A DNA stretch of 64,000 nucleotides, taken from the NCBI RefSeq assembly GCF_003668635.1, contig NZ_RCWH01000007.1:62001-126000 (forward strand), read 5' to 3'. A program made the translations under genes and the position numbers. Below the pieces are notes generated by a model that ran no database searches, was not told where the DNA came from, and saw nothing but the letters and a program-made list of their open reading frames with translations. Source of the stretch: Planomicrobium sp. Y74 (GTDB lineage: Bacteria > Bacillota > Bacilli > Bacillales_A > Planococcaceae). Shown piece by piece: positions 9,060-17,823 of this stretch (within the stretch, counting starts at the first letter, position 1; each line of letters starts with the position of its first letter).

Positions 9060-10282
9060 TATTCCCCACTCCCATCTTTGATAAAATGCTGCATGATGAT
9101 ATCGTATGACTCGGTTACATTGAACTCTTTTTCCAAATAGCGTCGTCCGTTCTCACCCAGCTGCTGCAATCTCCCGCGGTCCCGTTTGACCTGTTCGATG
9201 GCATCCCTGAATTCAGCCAATTCCCCCGCCTCTGCGTAATAACCGCATCTTGCATCGTAAATGATATCTTTCAGATCCGTATGTGGATCGGTCACTGCTA
9301 GAACCGGCTTGGCGCGATCCATATAAGCCATCAAGCGCGATGGAATGTTCGGAATCGTGAAGCGCCGGTCAAGGTAAATCATCCCGATGTCTGCCGAATC
9401 CACCACCTTGTCGTAATCCTCTTTCTCCATCAATTTCTCCAGTCGGACATTTGAAGGTCTCCGTTGCTGAACGTAATTCTCGATTTTCGGATAGTCCGTA
9501 CCCGAACCGACAATCAGGAAGAACACATCATCCTGGTTACGGTAAAGATCAATCGAGCGGATCAGGTAATCAATGCCCTGCGGCTTTCCGAGATTGCCTC
9601 CGTAGAGAAACAGAAGTGCATGTTCCGGAATCCCAAGTTTTCTGCGGATGTGCGTACGCCCGACCTTCTGCGGCCTGTCAGCCGGTCGGATGGAATTTGG
9701 ATTAATCTCCACTTTATCCGTCCGAATTTCGGAATTATGCTGGAGCACAAAGCGCCTGTTGCCTTCCGACATGCAGCCAATCATATCGCTGATCTCATAG
9801 AGGCGTCTTTCTTTTCGCCGGAAATAATTGTGCAGCAGGCTGTTTTCCTTCAACATGCCGATATCCACCGCATTCTGAGGGAAAATATCCTTCAACAATA
9901 AATATGTCATCCCGTCACCGTGCATATTTTTCAGGTATTTGATAACTCGTTCAAATGTGATCGGCGGTGTCGTATAAAGGATAAGATCAAAATTTTTGCC
10001 ACCGAGATATGTCCGGATTGCATTGATGAATTGGTCTTCCAGAAGCAGTGTGCTGACCCCTTTTTCCATTAGGTTGGTCTTTGTGACATTGCCGGTGCGC
10101 ACTTTCAAGACCGGTACTCCGTGCACTTCTTTTAGCTCTGTTTGCTGGTTGTGCCGCTTTTCAGTCTGGCAAACAACGGTGACCCCGTGCCCGTTTCGCT
10201 TGAATTCCTGCATGAGGTCGTAGTAAAGGTTGCCGTGCCGACCGTTATCGGGATATCCTAATGTGATGAAAATAACCTCCAT
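8999..10282 (-). CDS. WbuB/CapL-like family 4 glycosyltransferase
   Basis: A 427-residue GT-B glycosyltransferase, first gene of the polysaccharide operon. Features shared with WbuB-type FucNAc transferases are MEVIFITLGYPDNG at the N-terminus, LLLKDIFPQNAVDIGML near residue 128, CMSEGNRRFV, LLFLYGGNLGKPQGIDYL near residue 225 and SRLMAYMDRAKPVLAV near residue 320. AAAGGAGCG precedes the ATG. Adjacency to capEFG supports transfer of L-FucNAc. The last 20 codons overlap capE in another frame. The upstream region holds a SaeR-like direct repeat. Confidence 0.82.
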   Translation of the reverse strand: MEVIFITLGYPDNGRHGNLYYDLMQEFKRNGHGVTVVCQTEKRHNQQTELKEVHGVPVLKVRTGNVTKTNLMEKGVSTLLLEDQFINAIRTYLGGKNFDLILYTTPPITFERVIKYLKNMHGDGMTYLLLKDIFPQNAVDIGMLKENSLLHNYFRRKERRLYEISDMIGCMSEGNRRFVLQHNSEIRTDKVEINPNSIRPADRPQKVGRTHIRRKLGIPEHALLFLYGGNLGKPQGIDYLIRSIDLYRNQDDVFFLIVGSGTDYPKIENYVQQRRPSNVRLEKLMEKEDYDKVVDSADIGMIYLDRRFTIPNIPSRLMAYMDRAKPVLAVTDPHTDLKDIIYDARCGYYAEAGELAEFRDAIEQVKRDRGRLQQLGENGRRYLEKEFNVTESYDIIMQHFIKDGSGEYCSKTKYYSSQAAQGLLETP

Positions 10283-10340
10283 ACTACCGCTCCTTTATAA
10301 AACATAGATTTTATAATTAAGGCTTATGTTAAGCAGGGCA

Positions 10341-10357
10341 GGTTAAAAAGAGGTTAA
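10341..10357 (-). promoter_or_regulatory. SaeR-like direct repeat, copy A (polysaccharide operon)
   Basis: The plus strand reads GGTTAA-N5-GGTTAA, so GTTAA-N6-GTTAA with an 11-bp period. Read toward the operon it is TTAACC-N5-TTAACC, 58 nt before the first ATG. TATAAAAT about 25 nt downstream could be the -10. It exactly matches the Staphylococcus SaeR consensus GTTAA-N6-GTTAA. The identity of the regulator here is inferred. Confidence 0.65.
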
Positions 10358-10402
10358 GGAATAAACAATTATTTGAATTTAACAAAAATTACACCTCTAA
10401 AA

Positions 10403-10438
10403 AAGCCAGCACAGGAAAATGAATTCCTGTACTGGCTT
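10403..10438 (-). terminator. Intrinsic terminator of the uvrX-type gene
   Basis: An inverted repeat (AAGCCAG..ACAGGAA / TTCCTGT..CTGGCTT) is followed on the minus strand by TTTTTT. It lies 36 nt after the polymerase stop codon. Confidence 0.85.
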
Positions 10439-10474
10439 CTTATCGTCCACAAATTTTTTTGTAATCGACGCCCG

Positions 10475-11731
10475 CTACTTCTGATGTCCGCCGATCAAAC
10501 GGGTCCGGGCGATGGCGGTGCCGGCTTCGGTGCCGGAGACTGCCCTGTAGATGGCGGAATAGCCGTACTTGTTGCGAATTTGGTCCATCGCTGCACCGAG
10601 CCGACGCTTTTCCCATTTCCTCGCTTCGAAAAGGCTCAACTGCAAGGAAGATTCCTCTTCAAGATTGCCGATCGAAATCGAGATTTGGCGTACGGGTTTA
10701 TTTTGAAAATGCTCATTGAAAATCATCTGGCAGACTTTGTAGATCCGGAGGGTGTCATTGGTGGCTTCCTCTAAAGAACACGAACGGGAGAAACCGCCGC
10801 CGAACACGGATTTGCTGTAGCCGACGCTAAGATGGATTGTGCGTCCCGCCCTTCTGGCCTGCCGGGTCCGCATGGCAATATCTTCGCACATTTCGAGGAT
10901 GATGGTCATGATGTCTTTTTCTTCTGTGTAATCGCGGTAAAGAATCTGGCCTTTTCCGTAACTGACCTGTCCAGCCACAAGCGGTGAACCGATGCCAGAC
11001 AAATCGATGCCGTTCGCGTGCTGGTAAAGCTGGTGGCCAAGTATGCCGAAGCGATCTTCCAATGTTTTAACATCTGTACAGGCAAGGTCGCCCACCGAAA
11101 AAATACCCATGCTGTTGAGGGTGCGTTCAGTCCGGGAACCGATCCCCCACATTTCGCTGAGAGGCATGAGCGGCCATAATTTTTCAGGCACATCATCATA
11201 GGTCCATTTGGCAAATCCTATTTTTTTGCCTTCCTGGTCGAGCGCCAATTTGGCGAGCAGCATATTCGGGCCGACCCCGACCGCTGAAGGCAGGCCGAAC
11301 TGCCGCAGCAAGGCGTCCTGGATATGGGCGATGAGCGCTTCGGTATCCCCCCATAATGAACCGACGTCGGTAAAATCAATGAAACTTTCATCAACGCTAT
11401 AGACATGGACAGCTTTTTTCGGCACGAATTCCGTAATGAGTTCGGTGATGGCCATGGAGACCCGCAGAAAAAATTCCATTTTGGGTTCAATCAGCCGAAT
11501 CCTTGGATCGTCCGGAATCTCGAACAGCCGTGTGCCGGTTTTGACGCCAAAGTCTTTTTTCATCCGCGGCGACGCGGCAAGCACCACGCTGCCTTTCCGC
11601 TCCTGGTTGCCGACCACAGCGATATGGGCTTCCAGCGGATCCACTCCTTCCTGGATGGCGGCACAGCTGGCGTAGAAGCTCCGCATATCAAGGCAGGCAA
11701 CAGTACGTTCAGGCAATTCCTTCGTCTTCAT
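10475..11731 (-). CDS. UvrX/YqjW-type Y-family DNA polymerase
   Basis: A 418-residue translesion polymerase of the ImpB/MucB/SamB group. It has VACLDMRSFYASCAA (catalytic Asp15 in D-M-x-S-F-Y) and VYSVDESFIDF (Asp114-Glu115). A helix-hairpin region follows (MWGIGSRTERTLNSMGIFSVGDLA), then a little-finger domain from about residue 230. The start is the ATG at 11731 behind GGGAGGTAGTGAC; the frame is open further upstream, but that part would cover the promoter. A LexA operator lies just upstream, so expression is probably SOS-induced. It is a single-gene unit with its own terminator. Confidence 0.9.
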   Translation of the reverse strand: MKTKELPERTVACLDMRSFYASCAAIQEGVDPLEAHIAVVGNQERKGSVVLAASPRMKKDFGVKTGTRLFEIPDDPRIRLIEPKMEFFLRVSMAITELITEFVPKKAVHVYSVDESFIDFTDVGSLWGDTEALIAHIQDALLRQFGLPSAVGVGPNMLLAKLALDQEGKKIGFAKWTYDDVPEKLWPLMPLSEMWGIGSRTERTLNSMGIFSVGDLACTDVKTLEDRFGILGHQLYQHANGIDLSGIGSPLVAGQVSYGKGQILYRDYTEEKDIMTIILEMCEDIAMRTRQARRAGRTIHLSVGYSKSVFGGGFSRSCSLEEATNDTLRIYKVCQMIFNEHFQNKPVRQISISIGNLEEESSLQLSLFEARKWEKRRLGAAMDQIRNKYGYSAIYRAVSGTEAGTAIARTRLIGGHQK

Positions 11732-11751
11732 GTCACTACCTCCCCAGACAA

Positions 11752-11763
11752 GAACATTTGTTC
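11752..11763 (-). promoter_or_regulatory. LexA (DinR) SOS operator before the Y-family polymerase
   Basis: The palindrome GAAC-ATTT-GTTC is an exact core match to the Gram-positive SOS box (CGAAC-N4-GTTCG), 20 nt before the start codon. A possible promoter, TTGTTC-17 nt-TAGAAT, lies directly upstream on the minus strand. LexA would therefore sit over the transcription start. Confidence 0.85.
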
Positions 11764-11886
11764 CTATTCTATACCTCGAAATCTTACCGAACAATCCTAT
11801 TTTCCGTAAATAAGTAAATTCCATCAAAAAATAATCCAAATATCGGATTTCCATCACCGTTATTTCATTCACGGAAGAATGCAAAT

Positions 11887-11918
11887 AAAGAGTTGAGCAG
11901 GGATTATCTCAACTCTTT
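11887..11918 (-). terminator. Terminator-like hairpin after FemAB-like gene 1
   Basis: The arms AAAGAGTTGAG/CTCAACTCTTT have an 11-bp stem. The minus-strand exit reads TTTATTTG. It lies 23 nt beyond the stop of the gene at 11942-12970. Confidence 0.7.
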
Positions 11919-11941
11919 CTATACAATCAGTTTTCCATTTC

Positions 11942-12970
11942 CTATTGCTCGATCAATATGCCTTCTTCCTGTGGCATCAGTTTTGATGTTTTGGCCCGGT
12001 AGGCAGGGAAAAATTCTTCCTCGGTGCTGACTTCAGCTTCCTCGCATAGCAGATTATAAATTTCCGGGTTCCATATTTTTTTTCCAATATGAAATTGGAA
12101 ATTCGTGTTTTGTCCAAATTTCTTTTTGAAAAGGTACAGAGTATCTTCAGGATTATTGCTTACGCCTCCACCGGCATGGATGAGATCAATGCCGTTTTCT
12201 TTGCCCCATAGTGCGGCAGCGTAAGTCATGACATAGACCGGTGAAAGATGATTGCAGTTTTCAACTGTCCCCGACAAATGGGTATGCATAAAACTGCCGC
12301 ACAGGAAATGCAGTTCCGCCCCGATAACTTCTCCCTCATAGAGCGCTTCGACCAGCACAATCCTGTCGCCAAAGTATTTCAAGCAATTGCTGAAATATTT
12401 ATCGTCGAAATAATAATAGGAATCCGCATTAAGGCGTTTCATCGTTGCATAATAGATTTCCTTGAAAGTGCCGAGTGACCCCGGATTGACGGTTACGCGG
12501 TATTCAACACCGGCCTTCAAGGCTTTTCGGATAGCTTTTCTGGCTGATTTGGAAAACTCAGCTGCGACCGGATCTTCGTAATCCTTCAAAGTGGTGCCCG
12601 TCGTTTCACGCATATAGGCTGTTTCATAAAATTCACGGAAGTCTTCGACGTTCTGCAGGATAGGATGGAAACGGATAAATTCAGAAACGATATTCTGCTT
12701 TTTACAGTAATTTGCGAATGCCTGCTGGAATTGGCGGACCAGCTCGCTTTTCCCTCCTTTTTTGCAGTTTTTGATAACAGGACCCCCATAGCCGTAAGGC
12801 GTAATGGCGTCGTAGTATTTTTCTCCTGCCGCTGTATGAGGGATTTCCCGTTTAATGAATAAATGATGCACGATGCCGAGAGGATGGCTGAATTTGAATA
12901 CTTCACAAACTCCTTTTTCCATCTTTTCGTACAGCTTGCCGTAATCCTGAGTAAAGAACAATTCCGACAT
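11942..12970 (-). CDS. FemAB/GNAT-like aminoacyl- or acyl-transferase, paralogue 1
   Basis: A 342-residue protein of the FemX/FemAB-related GNAT group (lipid II:glycine glycyltransferase-like). Landmarks shared with its three neighbours are YGKLYEKMEKG, FIKREIP, DAITPYGYGGPVI near residue 60, SEFIRFHPIL near residue 95, a SARKAIRKALKAGVEYRV segment, GAELHFLCGSFMHTHLSG and DLIHAGGGVSNNPEDTLYLFKKKFG. FFPAYR lies near the C-terminus. FemAB-type enzymes add amino acids from aminoacyl-tRNA to cell-wall precursors; other relatives modify glycans. The ATG at 12970 follows GGGGGGAGATC; an ATG seven codons upstream lacks a ribosome site. The gene is preceded by its own SaeR-like repeat. Confidence 0.72.
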   Translation of the reverse strand: MSELFFTQDYGKLYEKMEKGVCEVFKFSHPLGIVHHLFIKREIPHTAAGEKYYDAITPYGYGGPVIKNCKKGGKSELVRQFQQAFANYCKKQNIVSEFIRFHPILQNVEDFREFYETAYMRETTGTTLKDYEDPVAAEFSKSARKAIRKALKAGVEYRVTVNPGSLGTFKEIYYATMKRLNADSYYYFDDKYFSNCLKYFGDRIVLVEALYEGEVIGAELHFLCGSFMHTHLSGTVENCNHLSPVYVMTYAAALWGKENGIDLIHAGGGVSNNPEDTLYLFKKKFGQNTNFQFHIGKKIWNPEIYNLLCEEAEVSTEEEFFPAYRAKTSKLMPQEEGILIEQ

Positions 12971-13028
12971 ATCTCTGATCTCCCCCCACATTATTTTTTA
13001 TGCTGTTTTGAGTATCTTCCATCAGCCA

Positions 13029-13045
13029 GGTTAAAACTGAGTTAA
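13029..13045 (-). promoter_or_regulatory. SaeR-like direct repeat, copy B1 (FemAB-like gene 1)
   Basis: The plus strand reads GGTTAA-N5-AGTTAA (GTTAA-N6-GTTAA, 11-bp period), 58 nt before the minus-strand ATG at 12970. The distance and orientation are the same as for copy A. Confidence 0.6.
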
Positions 13046-13083
13046 AATCAATCAGAATATTCCATTTATAAAAAATTGATAAC

Positions 13084-13100
13084 TTTACCCAAATTTAACC
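13084..13100 (+). promoter_or_regulatory. SaeR-like direct repeat, copy B2 (FemAB-like gene 2)
   Basis: The plus strand reads TTTACC-N5-TTAACC, the reverse-oriented form of the same element with one mismatch, 54 nt before the TTG start at 13155. Each gene of this divergent pair thus has its own copy, pointing toward it. Confidence 0.55.
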
Positions 13101-13154
13101 CTCTTTTATTAGCATGGAAAAAGAGAATGAAACATTGTGAAGGGAGAGAGAATT

Positions 13155-14144
13155 TTGAGTGTAAGCATAAAAACAGGAATACCCGATATCTTCTTTTTGC
13201 CGGAATGGGCGGAAGCCTATGAAAGTCAGGATGATGGGTCTGCGGTATCGTTTGAATTCACCCATAGCCTTGGACGCATCCACTATCCGTTCATCAAGCG
13301 CCTGGTGCCAGGCACCACCGGATACTTTGATACGATTACACCTTTCGGCCTGAACGGCCCGCTTATTACGGAATGCCAGCCAGGACATGAAAAAGATCTG
13401 GCAGCAGCATTTGATGAGGCTTTCCAGCAGTATTGCACTGACAACCGGATTATTGCTGAATATATCCGCTTTAATCCCTGGGTGGGAAATATCGAACATT
13501 TCGGGGAATTATATGGCATCGACAAACGAGGCATCGCGATGTACGTCGATCTGTCGGCTGGAGATTACTTCATGGATGAATTCAAATCCGGGACGCGCCA
13601 GCAAGTGCGGCGTGCACTTAAGAATGGAGTTACCATTGAGTTTGACTTCATCGGTGAGACACTGGACGATTTCTGCCGAGTCTATGAACTGATGGCCAAA
13701 AGGAACAGTATTCCGGAATATTATCTCTTCACCAGAAGCTTTCTTGAAGAAAGTTTCAGAAAGCTTGCAGGCAAACAGTTCATCCTCAACGCGCTTCATG
13801 AAGGCAAGCGGATATCGACAGCTCTGATGGTCCACCATGGTGATTACCTACATTACCATCTCGCCGCCAATGACCCGGCATATTTCAAGTTTGCCGCCAA
13901 CAGCCTGGTGCTGTCCGAAGCATGCCGCTGGGGCGTCGATAATGGCAAGAAGCAATTGCATCTCGGGGGAGCCAGCACAGAACCGCTCTACCGGTTCAAG
14001 CGAGGTTTTACAAAGACTGAGCCGCTGGATATTCTAACCGGCAAAAAAATCAGGAATGCCACGGTCTATGAAAAAATTTCCCGTGCAAAAGTTGCGGCAG
14101 ATCCAGAAACAGACACTGCACATTTCCCGATTTACCGGGGTTAG
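13155..14144 (+). CDS. FemAB/GNAT-like transferase, paralogue 2 (most diverged)
   Basis: A 329-residue member of the same family as its neighbours, transcribed in the opposite direction. Conserved landmarks are FEFTHSLGRIHYPFIKR, DTITPFGLNGPLI, AEYIRFNPWVGN, SGTRQQVRRALKNGVTIEF, LMVHHGDYLHYHLAAN and KQLHLGGASTEPLYRFKRGF, ending in FPIYRG. It lacks the YGxLYEK motif of the other three and has fewer residues in common with them. The start is the TTG at 13155, with AGGGAGAG 6 nt before it; a GTG six codons earlier coincides with the ribosome site. It shares a bidirectional terminator with paralogue 3. Confidence 0.7.
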   Translation: MSVSIKTGIPDIFFLPEWAEAYESQDDGSAVSFEFTHSLGRIHYPFIKRLVPGTTGYFDTITPFGLNGPLITECQPGHEKDLAAAFDEAFQQYCTDNRIIAEYIRFNPWVGNIEHFGELYGIDKRGIAMYVDLSAGDYFMDEFKSGTRQQVRRALKNGVTIEFDFIGETLDDFCRVYELMAKRNSIPEYYLFTRSFLEESFRKLAGKQFILNALHEGKRISTALMVHHGDYLHYHLAANDPAYFKFAANSLVLSEACRWGVDNGKKQLHLGGASTEPLYRFKRGFTKTEPLDILTGKKIRNATVYEKISRAKVAADPETDTAHFPIYRG

Positions 14145-14162
14145 CCATTTATCCACAAAGAT

Positions 14163-14211
14163 AAAAAACAGCATCCGATTCTGTCTGCAATAGACTCGGA
14201 TGCTGTTTTTT
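14163..14211. terminator. Bidirectional terminator between FemAB-like genes 2 and 3
   Basis: The 11-bp arms ACAGCATCCGA/TCGGATGCTGT are flanked by A6 on the left and T6 on the right. It lies between two converging stop codons. Confidence 0.9.
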
Positions 14212-14229
14212 ATTCAGCCGCTGCATATT

Positions 14230-15237
14230 TTACTTGATTTCTTCCCGGGCCCGCAGGTTTTTACGATACGCCGGAAAGAAAGAAGCTTCTTTTTCCATGT
14301 CTGTTTCTTTACAAAAAAGTTCATAAATCTCCTTGTTCCAAATCTTTTTGCCGACATGGAACTCCAGTTCCTGCACGCGGCCGTATTTCTTTTTGTAGAG
14401 ATACAACTTGTCATCCGGTTCGTTCGTCCGGCCGCCGCCGTGGTGGATCAGTTTGATGTTGTTTTCCATGCCCCATCGAAGCAAAGCGTACTGAAGGATA
14501 TTCGGCGCATATAAATCATGGTATTTTTCCAGGCTGCCGGTCAGGTGAATATGCAGAACGCCGTTACTGGCAAAATTCAGGCTCATAGCGATGACCTTCT
14601 GTTTCCAGGTCACTTCGACCATTACCAATTGCGGTCCCAGCAGATTGAGGCATTGGCTGAAATATTCTTCATCAAAATAATAATAATCGTCCGCTTTATT
14701 GCGGTCCATCGTCTGCAGATACAATTCCTGGAATTTATCGAGGCTGTCGGGATTTACATAAACCCGATACTCGACACCTTGCTTCAGCGCTTTACGTATA
14801 TACCTTCTGATTGAAGGCGAATATTCACTCATGAGGGGGTCTGCTGTTGCTGCGAGCCGGGTCTGGATGGTATTGCGCATGAAGACTGTATCATAGAACT
14901 CGCCGAAATCCGCGGCGTTCCTCAACACAGGATGGAACCGGACAAATTCGCTGACGATGTTCTCCCTTTTGCAGTGTTGTTCGAAATCCCATACAAAAGC
15001 CTGTGCCAATTCCTTTTTATCTGCTCCCTCCGCTGGCTGCATGACCGGACCGCCGTATCCATAAGGCGTGATCAGATCGTAATATGTCTCTCCCCCTAGT
15101 CGTATGGGAATTTCCCTTTTGATAAACAGATGCCGGACCGATCCCAGCTCATTCTGAAATTCATAGCATTGGCATTTTCCATTTTCAATTTTTTCATAAA
15201 GCATTCCATAATCTTTATTAAAATAAATATCCGTCAA
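14230..15237 (-). CDS. FemAB/GNAT-like transferase, paralogue 3
   Basis: A 335-residue paralogue with IYFNKDYGMLYEKIENG, FIKREIPIRLGGETYYDLITPYGYGGPV, SEFVRFHPVL, SIRRYIRKALKQGVEYRVYVNPD, HIHLTGSLEKYHDLYAPNILQ, IKLIHHGGGRTNEPDDKLYLYKKKYG and FFPAYR. The start is the TTG at 15237 behind GGCGAGGTGA, which aligns with the start of paralogue 4 (M-x-DIYF). The longer reading frame to 15270 has no ribosome site. A SaeR-like repeat lies 70 nt upstream. As with its neighbours, the amino acid or acyl donor and the acceptor are unknown. Confidence 0.72.
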   Translation of the reverse strand: MTDIYFNKDYGMLYEKIENGKCQCYEFQNELGSVRHLFIKREIPIRLGGETYYDLITPYGYGGPVMQPAEGADKKELAQAFVWDFEQHCKRENIVSEFVRFHPVLRNAADFGEFYDTVFMRNTIQTRLAATADPLMSEYSPSIRRYIRKALKQGVEYRVYVNPDSLDKFQELYLQTMDRNKADDYYYFDEEYFSQCLNLLGPQLVMVEVTWKQKVIAMSLNFASNGVLHIHLTGSLEKYHDLYAPNILQYALLRWGMENNIKLIHHGGGRTNEPDDKLYLYKKKYGRVQELEFHVGKKIWNKEIYELFCKETDMEKEASFFPAYRKNLRAREEIK

Positions 15238-15307
15238 TATTTTCACCTCGCCTGTTAGGATTGATGACAACTCGAACTATGCTTAGTTTCCGATTTTAAA
15301 CACCTAT

Positions 15308-15324
15308 GGTTAAACTAAGGTAAA
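15308..15324 (-). promoter_or_regulatory. SaeR-like direct repeat, copy C (FemAB-like gene 3)
   Basis: The plus strand reads GGTTAA-N5-GGTAAA (one mismatch, 11-bp period), oriented toward the minus-strand gene starting at 15237. The divergent hmoB gene also begins nearby, so an effect on it cannot be excluded. Confidence 0.5.
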
Positions 15325-15373
15325 AAAATTGGCTAAAGGAAAATAAAAACGATAAGATTATAGTAAGAAATGA

Positions 15374-15889
<516 letters not shown>

Positions 15890-15906
15890 GCAATAACTGA
15901 TAATCA

Positions 15907-15941
15907 AAAGCCCGTACAGAAATTTTTTCTCTACGGGCTTT
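15907..15941. terminator. Terminator between hmoB and FemAB-like gene 4
   Basis: The arms AAAGCCCGTA/TACGGGCTTT lie between converging genes. The plus-strand exit is TCGTTTTTT, so it serves hmoB at least. Confidence 0.85.
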
Positions 15942-15955
15942 CGTTTTTTAAACAT

Positions 15956-16954
15956 TTAAACTTTGCTGCCGACTTTCGCACGGTAGGCCGGGAAAAAATC
16001 ACTTTCCAAATTTACATTGGCGGCTTCGCATAATTTTGAGTAGACTTCTGGGTTCCACACTTTTTTGCCTACCTGGAAACCGAATGACTGGTGTTTGCCG
16101 AATTGTTTTTTAAAAAGGTACAAGCTGTCATTGAGGCTGTTGGTAAGTCCCCCGCCCCCGTGAAGCAGATGGTATCCTCTTTCCTTACCCCAACGGATTG
16201 TGGCGTATTGCATAATATAAACGGGATAAAGATGATGGAAGTCTTCGTAAGTTCCCGACAGATGAGTATGAAGAAGTTTATTGTATTTGAAAGTCAACGT
16301 CATACCGATTATTTTCCCGTTATATAAAGCTTCAGTGACCAATAGATGATCACCCAGTGTTTTTGCCAGTTCATCAAAATAATCGTCCCCAAAAAAATAA
16401 TAATCATCGGCGTTTTTGCGTTTCATCGTTGTGTAATAGATGTCTTTAAAAGCCTCAAGATTATCGGGATTTTCTATCACCCTGTACTTTACGCCTTCCC
16501 TCAGTGCCCGGCGGATATTTTTCCGGGTCGTTTTCGAAAGTTCCTCCGCAACCGGATCTTCGTGGGCAAGCAGATTGGTTCCAACTGTCGGCCGCATGAG
16601 TTGGACATCATAGATTTTCTTGAAGTCCCTGGCATTATCCAGCAAGGGGTGGAAGCGTATAAATTCACTCACAATCCGCTGATGTGAACAATGCCGGGAA
16701 AAAGCCTTCTTGAATTCGCGCACCAATTCCTGCCGGCATTCAGGGCGGCTCCCTGTAATAACAGGTCCACCATAGCCATAGGGGGTGACGATATCATAGT
16801 AAACACTGCCATCAATATGTCCGGGGATTTCCCGTTTAATGTACATATGCCGGACTTTTCCAAGCATATGGTTAAAGTCAAAAATCTCACAACTGCCATC
16901 TTCCACTTTTTCATATAGCCTTCCATATTTCGAGTCAAAGTATATATCAATCAA
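15956..16954 (-). CDS. FemAB/GNAT-like transferase, paralogue 4
   Basis: A 332-residue paralogue. It has IYFDSKYGRLYEKVEDG, MYIKREIPGHIDGSVYYDIV, TPYGYGGPVI, SEFIRFHPLL, TTRKNIRRALREGVKYRVIENPD, LLHTHLSGTYEDFHHLYPVYI, HLLHGGGGLTNSLNDSLYLFKKQFG and FFPAYRAK. The start is TTG, behind AAAGGGGGAG at good spacing. It is closest in sequence to paralogues 1 and 3, consistent with local duplication. A perfect SaeR-like repeat precedes it by 66 nt. Confidence 0.72.
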   Translation of the reverse strand: MIDIYFDSKYGRLYEKVEDGSCEIFDFNHMLGKVRHMYIKREIPGHIDGSVYYDIVTPYGYGGPVITGSRPECRQELVREFKKAFSRHCSHQRIVSEFIRFHPLLDNARDFKKIYDVQLMRPTVGTNLLAHEDPVAEELSKTTRKNIRRALREGVKYRVIENPDNLEAFKDIYYTTMKRKNADDYYFFGDDYFDELAKTLGDHLLVTEALYNGKIIGMTLTFKYNKLLHTHLSGTYEDFHHLYPVYIMQYATIRWGKERGYHLLHGGGGLTNSLNDSLYLFKKQFGKHQSFGFQVGKKVWNPEVYSKLCEAANVNLESDFFPAYRAKVGSKV

Positions 16955-17020
16955 AATCTATCTCCCCCTTTTGAGATATCTTCTTGTTGAATCGTTACAA
17001 TGAACACAATACGCCCAGCA

Positions 17021-17037
17021 GGTTAAGTGAAGGTTAA
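17021..17037 (-). promoter_or_regulatory. SaeR-like direct repeat, copy D (FemAB-like gene 4)
   Basis: The plus strand reads GGTTAA-N5-GGTTAA, a perfect GTTAA-N6-GTTAA, preceded by GCA as in copy A. It is oriented toward the TTG start at 16954, 66 nt away. Confidence 0.65.
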
Positions 17038-17092
17038 ATTCTGTATATATTGTTGATACTTGAGAAAATCCCATCAGCCTTTTATCTTTTTT

Positions 17093-17545
17093 TCAATCTT
17101 TTCTTTTTGGGGCAAAAAGGCTGCCTGCCCAGCAGATGACAATGCCTGTGGCTGCTCCGGCACTGTCGATCAGCACATCCCGCACTTCACCGCTTCTTCC
17201 TGCGATGAACAGCTGATGGAATTCATCAGACGCTGCATACAATACCGAAATGGCAAAAGCGCCTATGAGGACCCTCCCTTTTAACTCTCCCCATCTGCCA
17301 AGAGCGTTCACTAACAAAACACCCAATATAAAATAAGCAATGAAATGGGCATTCTTTCTCACCAATGTATGGAATTCCTCTACGCGGGAATCGTTTCCCG
17401 GGAACCAGTCAGCGATTGTGCCCAATAAAAATTCGGCGATGCCCGAGCTGAGACCGCTTGATACAGATGCCGGCTGATGGGACAGGATGAAAATGATGCT
17501 CAACCAGCTGGCAACTGCGACCCAGGCTATAAATTTATTTTTCAT
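17093..17545 (-). CDS. VanZ-like membrane protein
   Basis: A 150-residue protein with about four hydrophobic helices. The VanZ-family signature is visible: SHQPASVSSGLS after helix 1, VRKNAHFIAYFILGVLL near residue 63, SDEFHQLFIAGRSGEVRDVLIDSAGAATG near residue 110. VanZ relatives affect susceptibility to teicoplanin-like agents, but most chromosomal members have no known role. AAGGATG precedes the ATG. It lies between the femAB-like group and an ATP-grasp gene. Confidence 0.85.
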   Translation of the reverse strand: MKNKFIAWVAVASWLSIIFILSHQPASVSSGLSSGIAEFLLGTIADWFPGNDSRVEEFHTLVRKNAHFIAYFILGVLLVNALGRWGELKGRVLIGAFAISVLYAASDEFHQLFIAGRSGEVRDVLIDSAGAATGIVICWAGSLFAPKRKD

Positions 17546-17599
17546 CTATGTACATCCTTTTCTCACTCAATTAAACAGCTGTTTTCCATTATATCATCT

Positions 17600-17720
17600 T
17601 TAGAAAAGCGCAAGCGCCCGTTAAGCCCCGACAAGCGCTGGAGGGTTTGGCCTGCATGGCGGTTTTTGCCATGAAGGGCAAATCCGAAGCGACTCGAGGG
17701 GCTGGGCCGCTGGAGTCTGG
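17600..17720. repeat. Interspersed GC-rich repeat (REP-like)
   Basis: A GC-rich stretch without a gene contains AAAGCGCAAGCGCCCG, then CCCCGACAAGCGCTGGAG, and a small hairpin GGCGGTTTTTGCC. This sequence type resembles dispersed intergenic repeats that I recall from Bacillaceae and Planococcaceae chromosomes. There is only one copy in the window, so repetition is recalled rather than shown. Confidence 0.45.
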
Positions 17721-17783
17721 ACATAGATTCCCACTTCCAAAGCCAATAAAACTTTTAAATTTTTAATTTTTTATCCTGCAAAA

Positions 17784-17810
17784 AAGGAGCGGCACGATTT
17801 GCCGCTCCTT
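17784..17810 (-). terminator. Intrinsic terminator of the ATP-grasp gene
   Basis: The 10-bp arms AAGGAGCGGC/GCCGCTCCTT are followed on the minus strand by TTTT. It lies 14 nt after the stop codon. Confidence 0.9.
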
Positions 17811-17823
17811 GTCACTTCCTTAT

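Noticed and set aside
15345..15365. Fur-box-like sequence GATAAGATTATAG before hmoB
   Set aside because: It needs a one-base gap and several mismatches to fit the Fur consensus, and hmoB is not a firmly known Fur target.
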